Part shown: piece after piece, positions 15,467 to 22,829 of the stretch
Numbering within the stretch: the first letter of the stretch is position 1
Layout: each line of letters starts with the position of its first letter
NCBI GenBank assembly: GCA_010027235.1
Contig: RGVP01000008.1
Coordinates: 1-35,280, forward strand
DNA from: a bacterium
GTDB lineage: Bacteria; Verrucomicrobiota; Verrucomicrobiia; Opitutales; Opitutaceae
Length of the DNA: 35,280 nucleotides
Reading direction: 5' to 3'
The notes under the pieces: model-generated
The model's input: the letters and a program-made list of their open reading frames with translations, nothing else
Told to the model about the DNA's origin: nothing
Database searches by the model: none
Translations under genes and position numbers: made by a program

Positions 15467-17182
15467 ATGGCCAACCTACAACTCAGCGGACTCGCCTCGG
15501 GCTTTGACTGGAAAAGCTTCGTCGACACCATCATGGACCTGGAGAGGGCCCCCGCCGCTCGATTGGAGACGGAGAAGAATAAAAATTTAACGCGTGTCAC
15601 CTCGCTTTCTAACTTGGAAACGCGGTTGACCGACATGCGTAGCGCCGTGGCCGCGCTCAATGCGCCCGAAGCCTTCGGCGTGCGCAGCGTCACCGCCGGC
15701 GATTGGACTGCCACTGCCTCCGCCGGTTCGGCCGTCGGGGCCCATACGTTCAACGTCACCCGCCTCGCCACCGCCAGCAAGCTGCAAGGCGCCGCCGATA
15801 TCGGCGCACCGCTAGCCTCCAGCAGCGACGTCTCCGGCCTCACGCTTGCCGCGCTCGGCGCCTCCGCTACCCCCACCGCCGGATTTTTCTCGGTCAACGG
15901 GGCCCGCGTGACAATCGCGACCACCGATTCGCTGCAGGATGTATTCAGTGCCATCTCTACCGCGACCGGCGGAATGGTGAGCGCTTCCTACGATCCCGCC
16001 TCTGACCGCATCTCGCTAAACTCCGCCGCACCCATAACCCTGGGCGCAGCGAACGACACCTCTAACTTCCTGTCTGTCGCCCGCCTGGCCACCAACGGCT
16101 CAGGCACCATCAGCAGCGCCACTTCTTTAGGGGTGGTAAATCCTGTGGCCACGCTGGGCGCCAGTCGCATCGCGACCGCGGTCACAGCGGTCGATGGCAG
16201 CGGGGCAGGCCAATTCACCATCAATGGGGTGGCGATCTCATATAACCTTAATACCGATTCGCTGAACGCGGTCATCGCACGCATCAACGCCTCCGGTGCG
16301 GGCGTCAGCGCCGCTTACGATGCGTCGGCTGACCGCTTTAATCTGACCAACATCACCACCGGTTCCCTCGGTATATCTGTCTCGGAATCCGCAGGGGGGT
16401 TGCTCGGAGCGCTCGGTCTCACCACCGGCTCCACGTTGACGACCGGCCTCGACGCCCAGTTCACGGTGGATGGCGGTAATGTGCTCACGAGTCGCAGCAA
16501 CACCCTGACGGCCGCCGAACATGGCCTGAGCGGCTTAAATGTGAAGGTCTCCTCCGTGACCAGTCAGTCCGTCAACGTGGCGGCCAACACCACCGGGATG
16601 CGCACGCTCATCGATACGTTCATCACCCGCTACAACGCCGTCCAATCCTACCTCCAAGACCAGACGCGGGTCACCAGCACCAACGGCAAAGTGTCCACGG
16701 CCACGCTCTCCTCCAACCGCGAGGTGCAGACTTGGGCTAGCCAGCTGCGGTCCTCGGCATTTGCTTCAGTGCCGGGCCTGGGGTCAGCCATCAGCAACCT
16801 CGACGCGCTGGGCATTGATTTTCTCTCAGGCACTCCGAATCTCACCGTTAAAGACTCCACTAAACTCACCAACGCACTTAACAACCAGCCCACTCAGGTC
16901 GCGGCTTTTTTCCAACAGGCCTCCACCGGCTTCACCGCCCGCCTGACCGCCCTCACCGATAAATACCTCGGGGTGAACGGCGGCAGCGGACAGCTCGCTT
17001 CCCAGCGCACCACCATCACCAACTCAAACGCCAGTCTGGACCGTCAGATCGCCGATATCGATCGCCGGCTTGTGCAACGGCGGTCTAGCTTGGAAGCCAG
17101 CTTCATCGCGATGGAGAGCGCCCAATCCAAAATTAAAAATATGCAGAGCCAACTCACCAATGCGTTCCCAACCAGCAAGTAA
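15467..17182 (+). CDS. fliD: Flagellar filament capping protein FliD
   Basis: FliD forms the cap at the filament tip and guides flagellin polymerisation outside the cell. The 571-residue protein begins LQLSGLASGFDWKSFVDTIMDLERAP (residues 4-29), the family N-terminus. It has two flagellin-hook-like IN segments, one around FSVNGARVTIATTDSLQDVFSAI and one around FTINGVAISYNLNTDSLNAVIARIN. It ends with a long coiled coil, with ASLDRQIADIDRRLVQRRSS and the adjoining SQLTNAF, typical of FliD. ATG 15467 is fixed by the N-terminal homology; no strong ribosome-binding site precedes it. A sigma-28 promoter lies upstream. The lipoprotein gene follows after four bases, so they are one transcript. Confidence 0.95.
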   Translation: MANLQLSGLASGFDWKSFVDTIMDLERAPAARLETEKNKNLTRVTSLSNLETRLTDMRSAVAALNAPEAFGVRSVTAGDWTATASAGSAVGAHTFNVTRLATASKLQGAADIGAPLASSSDVSGLTLAALGASATPTAGFFSVNGARVTIATTDSLQDVFSAISTATGGMVSASYDPASDRISLNSAAPITLGAANDTSNFLSVARLATNGSGTISSATSLGVVNPVATLGASRIATAVTAVDGSGAGQFTINGVAISYNLNTDSLNAVIARINASGAGVSAAYDASADRFNLTNITTGSLGISVSESAGGLLGALGLTTGSTLTTGLDAQFTVDGGNVLTSRSNTLTAAEHGLSGLNVKVSSVTSQSVNVAANTTGMRTLIDTFITRYNAVQSYLQDQTRVTSTNGKVSTATLSSNREVQTWASQLRSSAFASVPGLGSAISNLDALGIDFLSGTPNLTVKDSTKLTNALNNQPTQVAAFFQQASTGFTARLTALTDKYLGVNGGSGQLASQRTTITNSNASLDRQIADIDRRLVQRRSSLEASFIAMESAQSKIKNMQSQLTNAFPTSK

Positions 17183-17186
17183 CCCC

Positions 17187-17876
17187 ATGCTTCGCCCCGC
17201 CCTAGCTCTCGTTGCCCTGTTGTCGCTCCTCTCTGGTTGCACGGTGTTCTCGCGCAAAGTCGAAGACGTCGGACCGACTTATACTCCCAAAAACGTGAGC
17301 GGCCCCGCCAGTTGGCCCATCGGCCTGCAGCGCGTGGCCTTGCTACCCGCCCACGATGTCAGCGGCGACCTGCCCCCGGAGAATCTATCCGCCTACGATC
17401 CCATCTGGCAACGGAGCCTGAGCTCAGCCCAACGCGCCGAACTGGTGCCGGTGGCGCGCAGCCAAATGGCCGTCTGGATCGGAAAGGAATCAGTCGCATC
17501 CACCGGTTTGCTCCCCTACACCCTGCTCGAACGCATCACACGCGAGACCGGTGCCCAGGCCGTTCTGTTCCTCGATCTCACTTCGGTTAAATCCTACCCG
17601 CCGCTCTCCCTCGGTTTTCGCGCGAGACTAGCCGCGCTGCCGGGCGGCGAGACCATCTGGGTGGCCGACGAACTTTTTGACGGCGCGGACGACGCCACCG
17701 CGCGCAGCGCCCGCCGTTTCGCCCGAGACAACAACTCAGCCCCGGGCGATGCTGCCGCCGGCGTCGCCCAGAGCCCTACGCGTTTCGGCGCCTACGCCTT
17801 CCATGCGGTCGCTGCGCTCTTGCCTCCCCGCATAGCCCCGTCAACAAACGTTCCCAAACCGCAAACTACACGTTAA
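17187..17876 (+). CDS. Putative lipoprotein encoded with fliD
   Basis: This is a 229-residue protein of unknown function. Residues 1-17 form a lipoprotein signal with the lipobox LLSGC, so it should be lipid-anchored in the envelope. The mature part contains QRVALLPAHDVSGD, DPIWQRSLSSAQRAELVPV, a helical LLERITRETGAQAVLFLDLTS, and an ALPGGETIWVADELFDGADD strand-loop. This pattern resembles periplasmic lipoproteins with an alpha/beta fold of the GNA1162/CsgG-like kind, but I cannot assign it. The gene starts four bases after fliD, and its stop codon overlaps the -35 box of the next sigma-28 promoter. A role at the outer part of the flagellum is a guess from position only. Confidence 0.78.
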   Translation: MLRPALALVALLSLLSGCTVFSRKVEDVGPTYTPKNVSGPASWPIGLQRVALLPAHDVSGDLPPENLSAYDPIWQRSLSSAQRAELVPVARSQMAVWIGKESVASTGLLPYTLLERITRETGAQAVLFLDLTSVKSYPPLSLGFRARLAALPGGETIWVADELFDGADDATARSARRFARDNNSAPGDAAAGVAQSPTRFGAYAFHAVAALLPPRIAPSTNVPKPQTTR

Positions 17877-17900
17877 AGTCTTTTCTGCGCGTGCCGATAT
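17874..17900 (+). promoter_or_regulatory. Sigma-28 (FliA) promoter upstream of the FlgM-like/fliS operon
   Basis: TAAAGTCT (17874-17881), an 11-base spacer and GCCGATAT (17893-17900) match the sigma-28 consensus closely. The first three bases of the -35 box are the stop codon of the lipoprotein gene. The next start codon is 72 bases downstream. The 13-base run GCGCGTGCCGATA is identical to that of the fliD promoter. Confidence 0.88.
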
Positions 17901-17972
17901 TTTCCACGACTGTCATCCAACGGCGTTCCCTTCCTCTGATCTAGGGCTGACCGTGCAACACAAAGCATAGCC

Positions 17973-18257
17973 ATGATCACCAATACCACTCCTGTAGGTT
18001 CCACTCCGATCACCCACGCCGATCCTCGGCGGGTCCGCGCTGAACGCGCGGACTTCGCCCAGAACGAAGAATCCTTGTCCACTCAAAACGCAGTGGGACT
18101 CCAAAACGCACTGGCCACTAATCCCGAAATCCGCCCCGAGGTAATCGCCCGCGCCGAAAAACTCGCGGTCGATCTGAATTACCCACCGCGACAAATCATC
18201 GAAGGTATCGCCCATCTCATCGCGCTATCCCGAGATCCAAGCATCGAGCAAAAGTAA
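17973..18257 (+). CDS. Small FlgM-like flagellar protein (tentative)
   Basis: The 94-residue protein has an N-terminal half rich in Thr, Pro, Asn and Arg that looks disordered. A helical C-terminal part (about residues 52-90) contains RPEVIARAEKLAVDLNYPP and then IIEGIAHLIALS. The spacing V-x3-x3-x3-Y followed by I-x-x-IA-x-L recalls the C-terminal sigma-28-binding region of FlgM. The length, the disordered start, the sigma-28 promoter and the position before fliS also fit an anti-sigma factor. The sequence match is loose, so another small filament-region protein is possible. It ends six bases before fliS and is surely co-transcribed. Confidence 0.7.
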   Translation: MITNTTPVGSTPITHADPRRVRAERADFAQNEESLSTQNAVGLQNALATNPEIRPEVIARAEKLAVDLNYPPRQIIEGIAHLIALSRDPSIEQK

Positions 18258-18263
18258 CCTACC

Positions 18264-18674
18264 ATGATGTCTCCTGCCCAATCCTACGCTCGTGCTTACC
18301 AATCGCAGTCAATCCTGACCGCAAGCCCCGGTCAGCTGGTGCTGCTGCTATTTGATGGAGCCCTCCGGTTCATGAATCAGGCCCGTGCCAGCTTTGCCGA
18401 GCCCGAAGGCAGCCCGAAACGCCTAGAGACTATCAATACCTCCATTTTACGCGCCCAAGCTATCCTGAATGAGCTACAGGCCAACCTGAATCACGAGGCC
18501 GGCGGCGACATCTCGAAAAACCTCGACCGTCTTTACGATTACTACAACCGCCGCCTCTTGGAAGCCAACATGCGCAAGCAGGAGGCTCCCTTGATTGAGG
18601 TCGAGGCCTTGGTGCGCACGCTTCGCGACGGTTGGGCGGAGATGCTTCGCAGCAGCGAAGTGAAAGTCGCCTAA
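18264..18674 (+). CDS. fliS: Flagellar export chaperone FliS
   Basis: FliS binds the C-terminus of flagellin in the cytoplasm and prevents early polymerisation. The 136-residue protein shows the family pattern: YARAYQSQSILTASPGQLVLLLFDGALRFMNQA split over residues 8-40, then a helix with INTSILRAQAILNELQANLN, and a DISKNLDRLYDYYNRRLLEAN segment. Length and the four-helix pattern are normal. ATG 18264 is followed directly by a second ATG at 18267, which is equally possible. It lies between the FlgM-like gene and a FliT-like gene. Confidence 0.95.
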   Translation: MMSPAQSYARAYQSQSILTASPGQLVLLLFDGALRFMNQARASFAEPEGSPKRLETINTSILRAQAILNELQANLNHEAGGDISKNLDRLYDYYNRRLLEANMRKQEAPLIEVEALVRTLRDGWAEMLRSSEVKVA

Positions 18675-18695
18675 TCCGGGCCACACCGCCCCTGC

Positions 18696-19025
18696 ATGCA
18701 CGCCCCGCCCTCTGCCGTTACCCTGCGGCTCCTCGCCTGCGCCGAGGCTTTCGGTCGCGAGGAGGACGGCGCCGTGGGTTTAGAGGACTGGCCTGCCTTG
18801 GCCGAGCTCTTGGATCGTGAACTCGCCGTGATCACCCGCCTCGCCGAGCAGGGTCCAGCTCATGATCCTGCCCTCACGGCCCGCGCCACCGTGCTACAAG
18901 AGCGCTACATGCGCCTTGGTGAAATCGTGACCTTGGCACAGGCAAGGGTAAGCGAAGAGATGACTGGACTGGCCGAAGCCTCGCGGCGAGCCCGCTCCGT
19001 GCAGACCGCCTACACCCGCTCCTGA
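18696..19025 (+). CDS. FliT-like small helical protein
   Basis: The 109-residue protein begins 21 bases after fliS, the usual place of fliT, the chaperone for FliD. It is predicted to be helical, with WPALAELLDRELAVITRLAE and ERYMRLGEIVTLAQARVSEE as amphipathic helices. A final segment runs over GLAEASRRARSVQTAYTRS. FliT proteins are short and diverge quickly, so the call depends on position, size and helix pattern, not on clear motifs. A FlgN-like chaperone would look much the same. Confidence 0.65.
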   Translation: MHAPPSAVTLRLLACAEAFGREEDGAVGLEDWPALAELLDRELAVITRLAEQGPAHDPALTARATVLQERYMRLGEIVTLAQARVSEEMTGLAEASRRARSVQTAYTRS

Positions 19026-19115
19026 ACTGTCCAAGGCTGCCTGCGCGATAGGCTTTGCAGCTTGGAAAAAAGGTGGCCCGATCGGCCTCTCTTGGGATAA
19101 AGCATCGCCATACCC

Positions 19116-20177
19116 ATGTTCCACCCCGCCCCCTCCAGCGCCGCGCTAGTGCTTGCGCTTACCGCCTGCCTGCAGGCTGCGTCACCCGCCACTGTGCCTA
19201 CCGGGATGGTTCTGCTCCCGGGAGGGGAGTTCACCATGGGTAGTGATGCTTCCTACGCTTTCCCAAACGAAACGCCCGCCCACACGGTTCGGTTAAACCC
19301 CTTTCTGCTCGATATCGATCCCGTCACTAACGAGCGCTTCGCCGCCTTCATCGCCGCCACTGGCTACATGACCGTGGCCGAGAGACCGGTAGACTGGGAA
19401 GAGATGCAAAAACAGCTCCCCCCCGGCACCCCGCGTCCTCCAGATGAGCAACTCGCCCCGGGATCCCTCGTCTTTCGCCCCACGTCGGGACCGGTGGATT
19501 TAAATGACCTCGGTCAGTGGTGGCATTGGACGCTCGGCGCTAATTGGCGGCAGCCCGAGGGCCCGGGCTCTTCTGTCGAAAAACGCGCCCACCACCCCGT
19601 CGTGCAAATCGCCTACGAGGACGCCGAGGCCTATGCCAAATGGGCCGGCAAACGCCTTCCAACCGAGGCCGAGTGGGAATTCGCCGCCCGCGGCGGGCTC
19701 GCCCGAGCCCGCTACGCCTGGGGTGATCAGGAACCTCACCCCGCAAACGGTCCCCATCTCGCGAATACTTGGACCGGGGAATTCCCCTACCACAACACCG
19801 CCGCCGATGGTTACGCCGGCACCTCGCCAGTCGGCGCCTACCCGGCCAACGCCTACGGCCTGCATGACATGGCCGGCAACGTCTGGAACTGGTGCTCAGA
19901 TCGCTACGCCGCCGACACCTTTGCCGTTCGTGCGAAACAACCCGAGATGTGCGGTAACCCCTTCGGGCCGGCGCCTGGCGCGGGCCAGCAGCAATTACTC
20001 GGCGATCCTTCCCCTGAACAAGTGCCCGGCCAGCTTCGTCGCGTTATCAAGGGCGGCAGTTTCCTCTGCAACTCCAGCTACTGCGAGAGCTATCGGCCTG
20101 CCGCCCGTCGAGGCACTCCGCCAGATACCAGCACCAGCCACGTCGGCTTCAGGTGCGCCGCCGATCCCGTGCCTTAA
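19116..20177 (+). CDS. Exported formylglycine-generating enzyme (SUMF1/FGE) family protein
   Basis: FGE oxidises a cysteine in sulfatases to the catalytic formylglycine. The 353-residue protein has the FGE-sulfatase fold: PGGEFTMGSD (35-44), NPFLLDIDPVTNERFAAFI, HHPVVQIAYEDAEAYAKWAG (159-178), RLPTEAEWEFAARGG and DMAGNVWNWCSD. It ends with KGGSFLCNSSYCESYR, where C318 and C323 have the C-x4-C spacing of the copper-binding pair of true FGEs; GFRC closes the domain. Residues 1-25 look like a signal sequence, and LTAC at 15-18 could be a lipobox, so the protein is probably exported. Bacterial FGEs are usually cytosolic, which makes this unusual. No sulfatase gene is in the window. It is convergent with the response regulator gene, 16 bases apart. 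Confidence 0.88.
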   Translation: MFHPAPSSAALVLALTACLQAASPATVPTGMVLLPGGEFTMGSDASYAFPNETPAHTVRLNPFLLDIDPVTNERFAAFIAATGYMTVAERPVDWEEMQKQLPPGTPRPPDEQLAPGSLVFRPTSGPVDLNDLGQWWHWTLGANWRQPEGPGSSVEKRAHHPVVQIAYEDAEAYAKWAGKRLPTEAEWEFAARGGLARARYAWGDQEPHPANGPHLANTWTGEFPYHNTAADGYAGTSPVGAYPANAYGLHDMAGNVWNWCSDRYAADTFAVRAKQPEMCGNPFGPAPGAGQQQLLGDPSPEQVPGQLRRVIKGGSFLCNSSYCESYRPAARRGTPPDTSTSHVGFRCAADPVP

Positions 20178-20193
20178 GCCCGCCTTCTGCTAA

Positions 20194-21732
20194 CTATCTC
20201 GCGATCCCTTCTTCGATTCGATACTCGTTCAATTTGTTGCGCAAAGTGCGGATAGAGATGCCGAGTAATTCGGCTGCTTTGGTGCGGTTGCCCTCAGTCG
20301 CGAGCAGGGTGCGGAGGATCGCCCGCTTCTCGATTTCGCCCAGCGTCATGACGGGCTCCTCGACCGAGGCAGCCAGCATCTCCTCCGGCTCGTCACTCGC
20401 TCGGGCCGTATCCGAATGCTCTTCAGAAGCCACTTCCTCGAAGGGGGGCTGGGCGTCAGGGGGCGCAGGCTCTGGCGCAGGTAGATCAGGCACGCGGTAT
20501 ACCTCACGCGGGGCTTCCGCCTGTAAGCCGCTATGTGCCACCGCTCGGCCCGGCTCGATGCGCGCCAGTTGGGGCAGGTTCAAGGCGGCGGAGGTGACGG
20601 GGCGTTGATCCTCCGAGAGGATGACCGCGCGCTCGATCGTATTCTGCAGCTCGCGGACGTTTCCCGGCCAGGGATAAGCGCGCAGCGCAGCGAGGGCATG
20701 CTCACTATAGCCCGGAAGGCGCACGCCGTGCTTGCGCGCAAAACGTCGCAAAAACGACTCCGCAAAAACCTCGATGTCCTCCGGCCGGTTGCGCAGGGGC
20801 GGCACCTCAATCGGGAAAACGTTCAAACGGTAATAAAGATCGGAACGGAAGAGGCCCTTCTCGACGAACTGCTGTAAATCCCGATTAGAAGTCGCGAGAA
20901 TCCGCACGTTGACCTTAATGGTCTTGGTGCCGCCCACCCGCTCAAACTCCCGCTCCTGCAGCACACGAAGCAGCTTGGATTGTAGATTGAGCGGCAACTC
21001 GCTGACTTCGTCGAGCAGGAGCGTGCCGCGATTCGCGAGCTCGAAACGCCCCTCGCGCCGTTCAATGGCCCCGGTGAACGCACCTTTCTCGTGGCCGAAC
21101 AGTTCGCTCTCGATCAATTGCTCGGAGAGCGCGGCGCAATTAACTTTGATGTAGGCCTCCGCACGCCTTGGCGAATTGCTGAAAATCTCGCGCGCCACCA
21201 TCTCTTTGCCCGAACCATTCTCGCCCGTGATGAGCACCGTGGCATCGGTCGGCGCCACCCGGCCCACCATCTGGCGAGTGCGCAACATGGCGGGACTCTG
21301 GCCCAGCAGCGGCTCACCTTCACCCGAACCGCGTTCACTGAAATAGCGATTTACCTTCACCAACTGGCTGTAATTTCCCGCCTTGCGCAATATCAGGTCG
21401 ATCTGCGTTGGCTGGAAGGGCTTGAGTAAATAATCAAACGCCCCCGCGCGCATACAGGCCACCGCACTTTCAATCGAGCCGTGCCCCGTCATCATGACCA
21501 CCAAGGGGTGCGAGGGTAAAGCCATCACCTGTTCGAGAAACCGCTGCCCGTCGCCATCCGGGAGCCGCACATCCAAAAGAATGAGATCGTAAGTTTCCTT
21601 GGCCACCAACGCCTCGGCCGCCGCGAGCGTGGCAGCCGAGGATGACTGCAATTTCCGAGCACGTAAAATATCCTCTAACGAACGCCGAACCAGAGGCTCA
21701 TCATCGACTAATAAAATGCGTTCGAGTGACAT
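20194..21732 (-). CDS. Sigma-54-dependent response regulator (NtrC family, FlgR/FleR-like)
   Basis: This 512-residue activator has three parts. Residues 1-120 form a receiver domain with D10/D11, phosphoacceptor D54 in LLDVRLPDGDG, T82 and K104. Residues about 143-375 form the sigma-54 AAA+ domain with Walker A GENGSGKE (170-177), the GAFTGA loop (218-223), LLLDEVSELP and RNRPEDI. A linker of some 80 residues rich in Pro, Glu and Ala leads to a Fis-type HTH (481-503, NRTKAAELLGISIRTLRNKL). It activates RpoN-dependent genes when phosphorylated. Its place beside flagellar and chemotaxis-like genes suggests control of middle flagellar genes. The partner kinase is not in the window. ATG 21732 fits the receiver start; a TTG at 21768 is less likely. 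Confidence 0.93.
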   Translation of the reverse strand: MSLERILLVDDEPLVRRSLEDILRARKLQSSSAATLAAAEALVAKETYDLILLDVRLPDGDGQRFLEQVMALPSHPLVVMMTGHGSIESAVACMRAGAFDYLLKPFQPTQIDLILRKAGNYSQLVKVNRYFSERGSGEGEPLLGQSPAMLRTRQMVGRVAPTDATVLITGENGSGKEMVAREIFSNSPRRAEAYIKVNCAALSEQLIESELFGHEKGAFTGAIERREGRFELANRGTLLLDEVSELPLNLQSKLLRVLQEREFERVGGTKTIKVNVRILATSNRDLQQFVEKGLFRSDLYYRLNVFPIEVPPLRNRPEDIEVFAESFLRRFARKHGVRLPGYSEHALAALRAYPWPGNVRELQNTIERAVILSEDQRPVTSAALNLPQLARIEPGRAVAHSGLQAEAPREVYRVPDLPAPEPAPPDAQPPFEEVASEEHSDTARASDEPEEMLAASVEEPVMTLGEIEKRAILRTLLATEGNRTKAAELLGISIRTLRNKLNEYRIEEGIAR

Positions 21733-21828
21733 GAGTTGGGGTAAAGTTAGCGTAAAACCAGGACTCAACGTAATCAGGGAGTGCCGCGCTGGAAGCAGGA
21801 AAGGCAGGATATTTCACATATACACGCC

Positions 21829-21855
21829 TAAATCTAAACCACTTCGCGCCGATAG
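21829..21855 (+). promoter_or_regulatory. Sigma-28 (FliA) promoter upstream of the Cys-rich/CheX operon
   Basis: TAAATCTA (21829-21836), an 11-base spacer and GCCGATAG (21848-21855) match the sigma-28 consensus with perfect spacing and seven of eight bases in the -10. It is in the 182-base divergent gap after the response regulator gene and 59 bases before the chosen start of the next gene. Confidence 0.82.
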
Positions 21856-21914
21856 CAGTATCGATTCAATCCACGATGCGCCTGCTATCCTTTTGTAACC
21901 TAGTCGAGACGGCT

Positions 21915-22253
21915 ATGGACATGATCCAACCGGTTCACGCCAAAGGATGGAATCGTCGCGCCATTTACCAGCTAGGCAACGCTACTTATTGGAACCCGAA
22001 ACTCGGGCTCACCCTCACCCTGGCTTGCTGCTCCTTAGAAGACGGCTGTTGCAGCATCCAGACCTGCTGGCACGGGCCCTCAGGCGAAGTTTTGCAAACC
22101 CGGGTTTTTTTCTGCGGAACCTCCCAACTCGAATGGCAACGCGCCGCCGAGACTGTCGCGGAAATCATGCCAGACCCCGCCCGCCTCGCCTCCGCTGTGG
22201 CTGGCCATACGCAGCCGCAAATAACCACTCCATCGCCTGCTTTCCCTGTCTAA
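21915..22253 (+). CDS. Small Cys-rich protein of unknown function
   Basis: This is a 112-residue protein that I do not recognise. The first half is hydrophobic-aromatic (KGWNRRAIYQLGNATYWNPK) and is followed by a tight Cys cluster, with Cys pairs in ACCSLEDGCCSIQTCW near residues 40-55 and a further Cys in VFFCG. The C-terminal part is helical and then Pro-rich. There is no signal peptide if translation starts at ATG 21915. An in-frame ATG at 21876 would add 13 residues but leaves a very short leader after the sigma-28 promoter. It stands first in a presumed operon with a CheX-like phosphatase and a REC-STAS protein. The Cys cluster could bind metal; this is inference. Confidence 0.62.
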   Translation: MDMIQPVHAKGWNRRAIYQLGNATYWNPKLGLTLTLACCSLEDGCCSIQTCWHGPSGEVLQTRVFFCGTSQLEWQRAAETVAEIMPDPARLASAVAGHTQPQITTPSPAFPV

Positions 22254-22290
22254 ACCGACTTTACGCTACCCCGAAAGCCACTTCCGCTCC

Positions 22291-22803
22291 ATGCCCGCCA
22301 TTCAAGACATACCCGAGACCGTTTTTCAGGACACGGTCCAAAAGGCAGTGCAGCGGGTTTTCAGCACCATGCTCAGCCGGTCTGCGGTGCTCGAACCGGG
22401 CAACTCACTTACGCCCCCGGACGCGACCGAACTGGAAAACCCCCACGTGGTCGGCACCGTAGGCTTCATCGGCAGCATAAATGGCCTCATCTACCTCTAC
22501 CTGGAGGTGCCCTTCGCCCAAGAATGCGCCGCTCACCTGCTCGGCATGAATGCTGCCCAACTCGCCAAAGCCGGGGACGAGGCGGTGAATGATGCCATCG
22601 GCGAAATCACCAACATGACGGTAGGCACCTTCAAAAACCAGCTTTCCGATCGCGGGTTCCCCTGCCGTCTAACCATTCCATCCATACTCCGTTGCAGTCG
22701 TATTAGCGTCAAACCCATGAGTTCCGCCATCCGGCGTATCTATCGGTTCAAAATCGGGAGCCATATTCTCACCGCCGATCTCTTGATGCAGACCGGGGAA
22801 TAA
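22291..22803 (+). CDS. CheX-like chemotaxis phosphatase
   Basis: This 170-residue protein fits the CheX/CheC family, which dephosphorylates CheY-type receivers. The diagnostic part is NDAIGEITNMTVGTFKNQL (100-118), which holds the E-x2-N active-site motif at E105 and N108. Before it are the beta-rich VGTVGFIGSINGLIYLYLEVP (53-73) and the helix PFAQECAAHLLGMN, also typical. A single E-x2-N unit, as here, is the CheX pattern, whereas CheC often has two. The next gene encodes a receiver protein whose phosphate it may remove. It lies 37 bases after the Cys-rich gene and is probably driven by the same sigma-28 promoter. Confidence 0.87.
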   Translation: MPAIQDIPETVFQDTVQKAVQRVFSTMLSRSAVLEPGNSLTPPDATELENPHVVGTVGFIGSINGLIYLYLEVPFAQECAAHLLGMNAAQLAKAGDEAVNDAIGEITNMTVGTFKNQLSDRGFPCRLTIPSILRCSRISVKPMSSAIRRIYRFKIGSHILTADLLMQTGE

Positions 22804-22829
22804 TAACGTCTTCTATCCATCCGTCAGCC

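Noticed and set aside
21733..21914. A sigma-54 promoter in front of the Cys-rich gene (GGCAG and TTTCAC near 21803-21817)
   Set aside because: The -12 element lacks the required GC, whereas a well-spaced sigma-28 promoter lies a few bases downstream.
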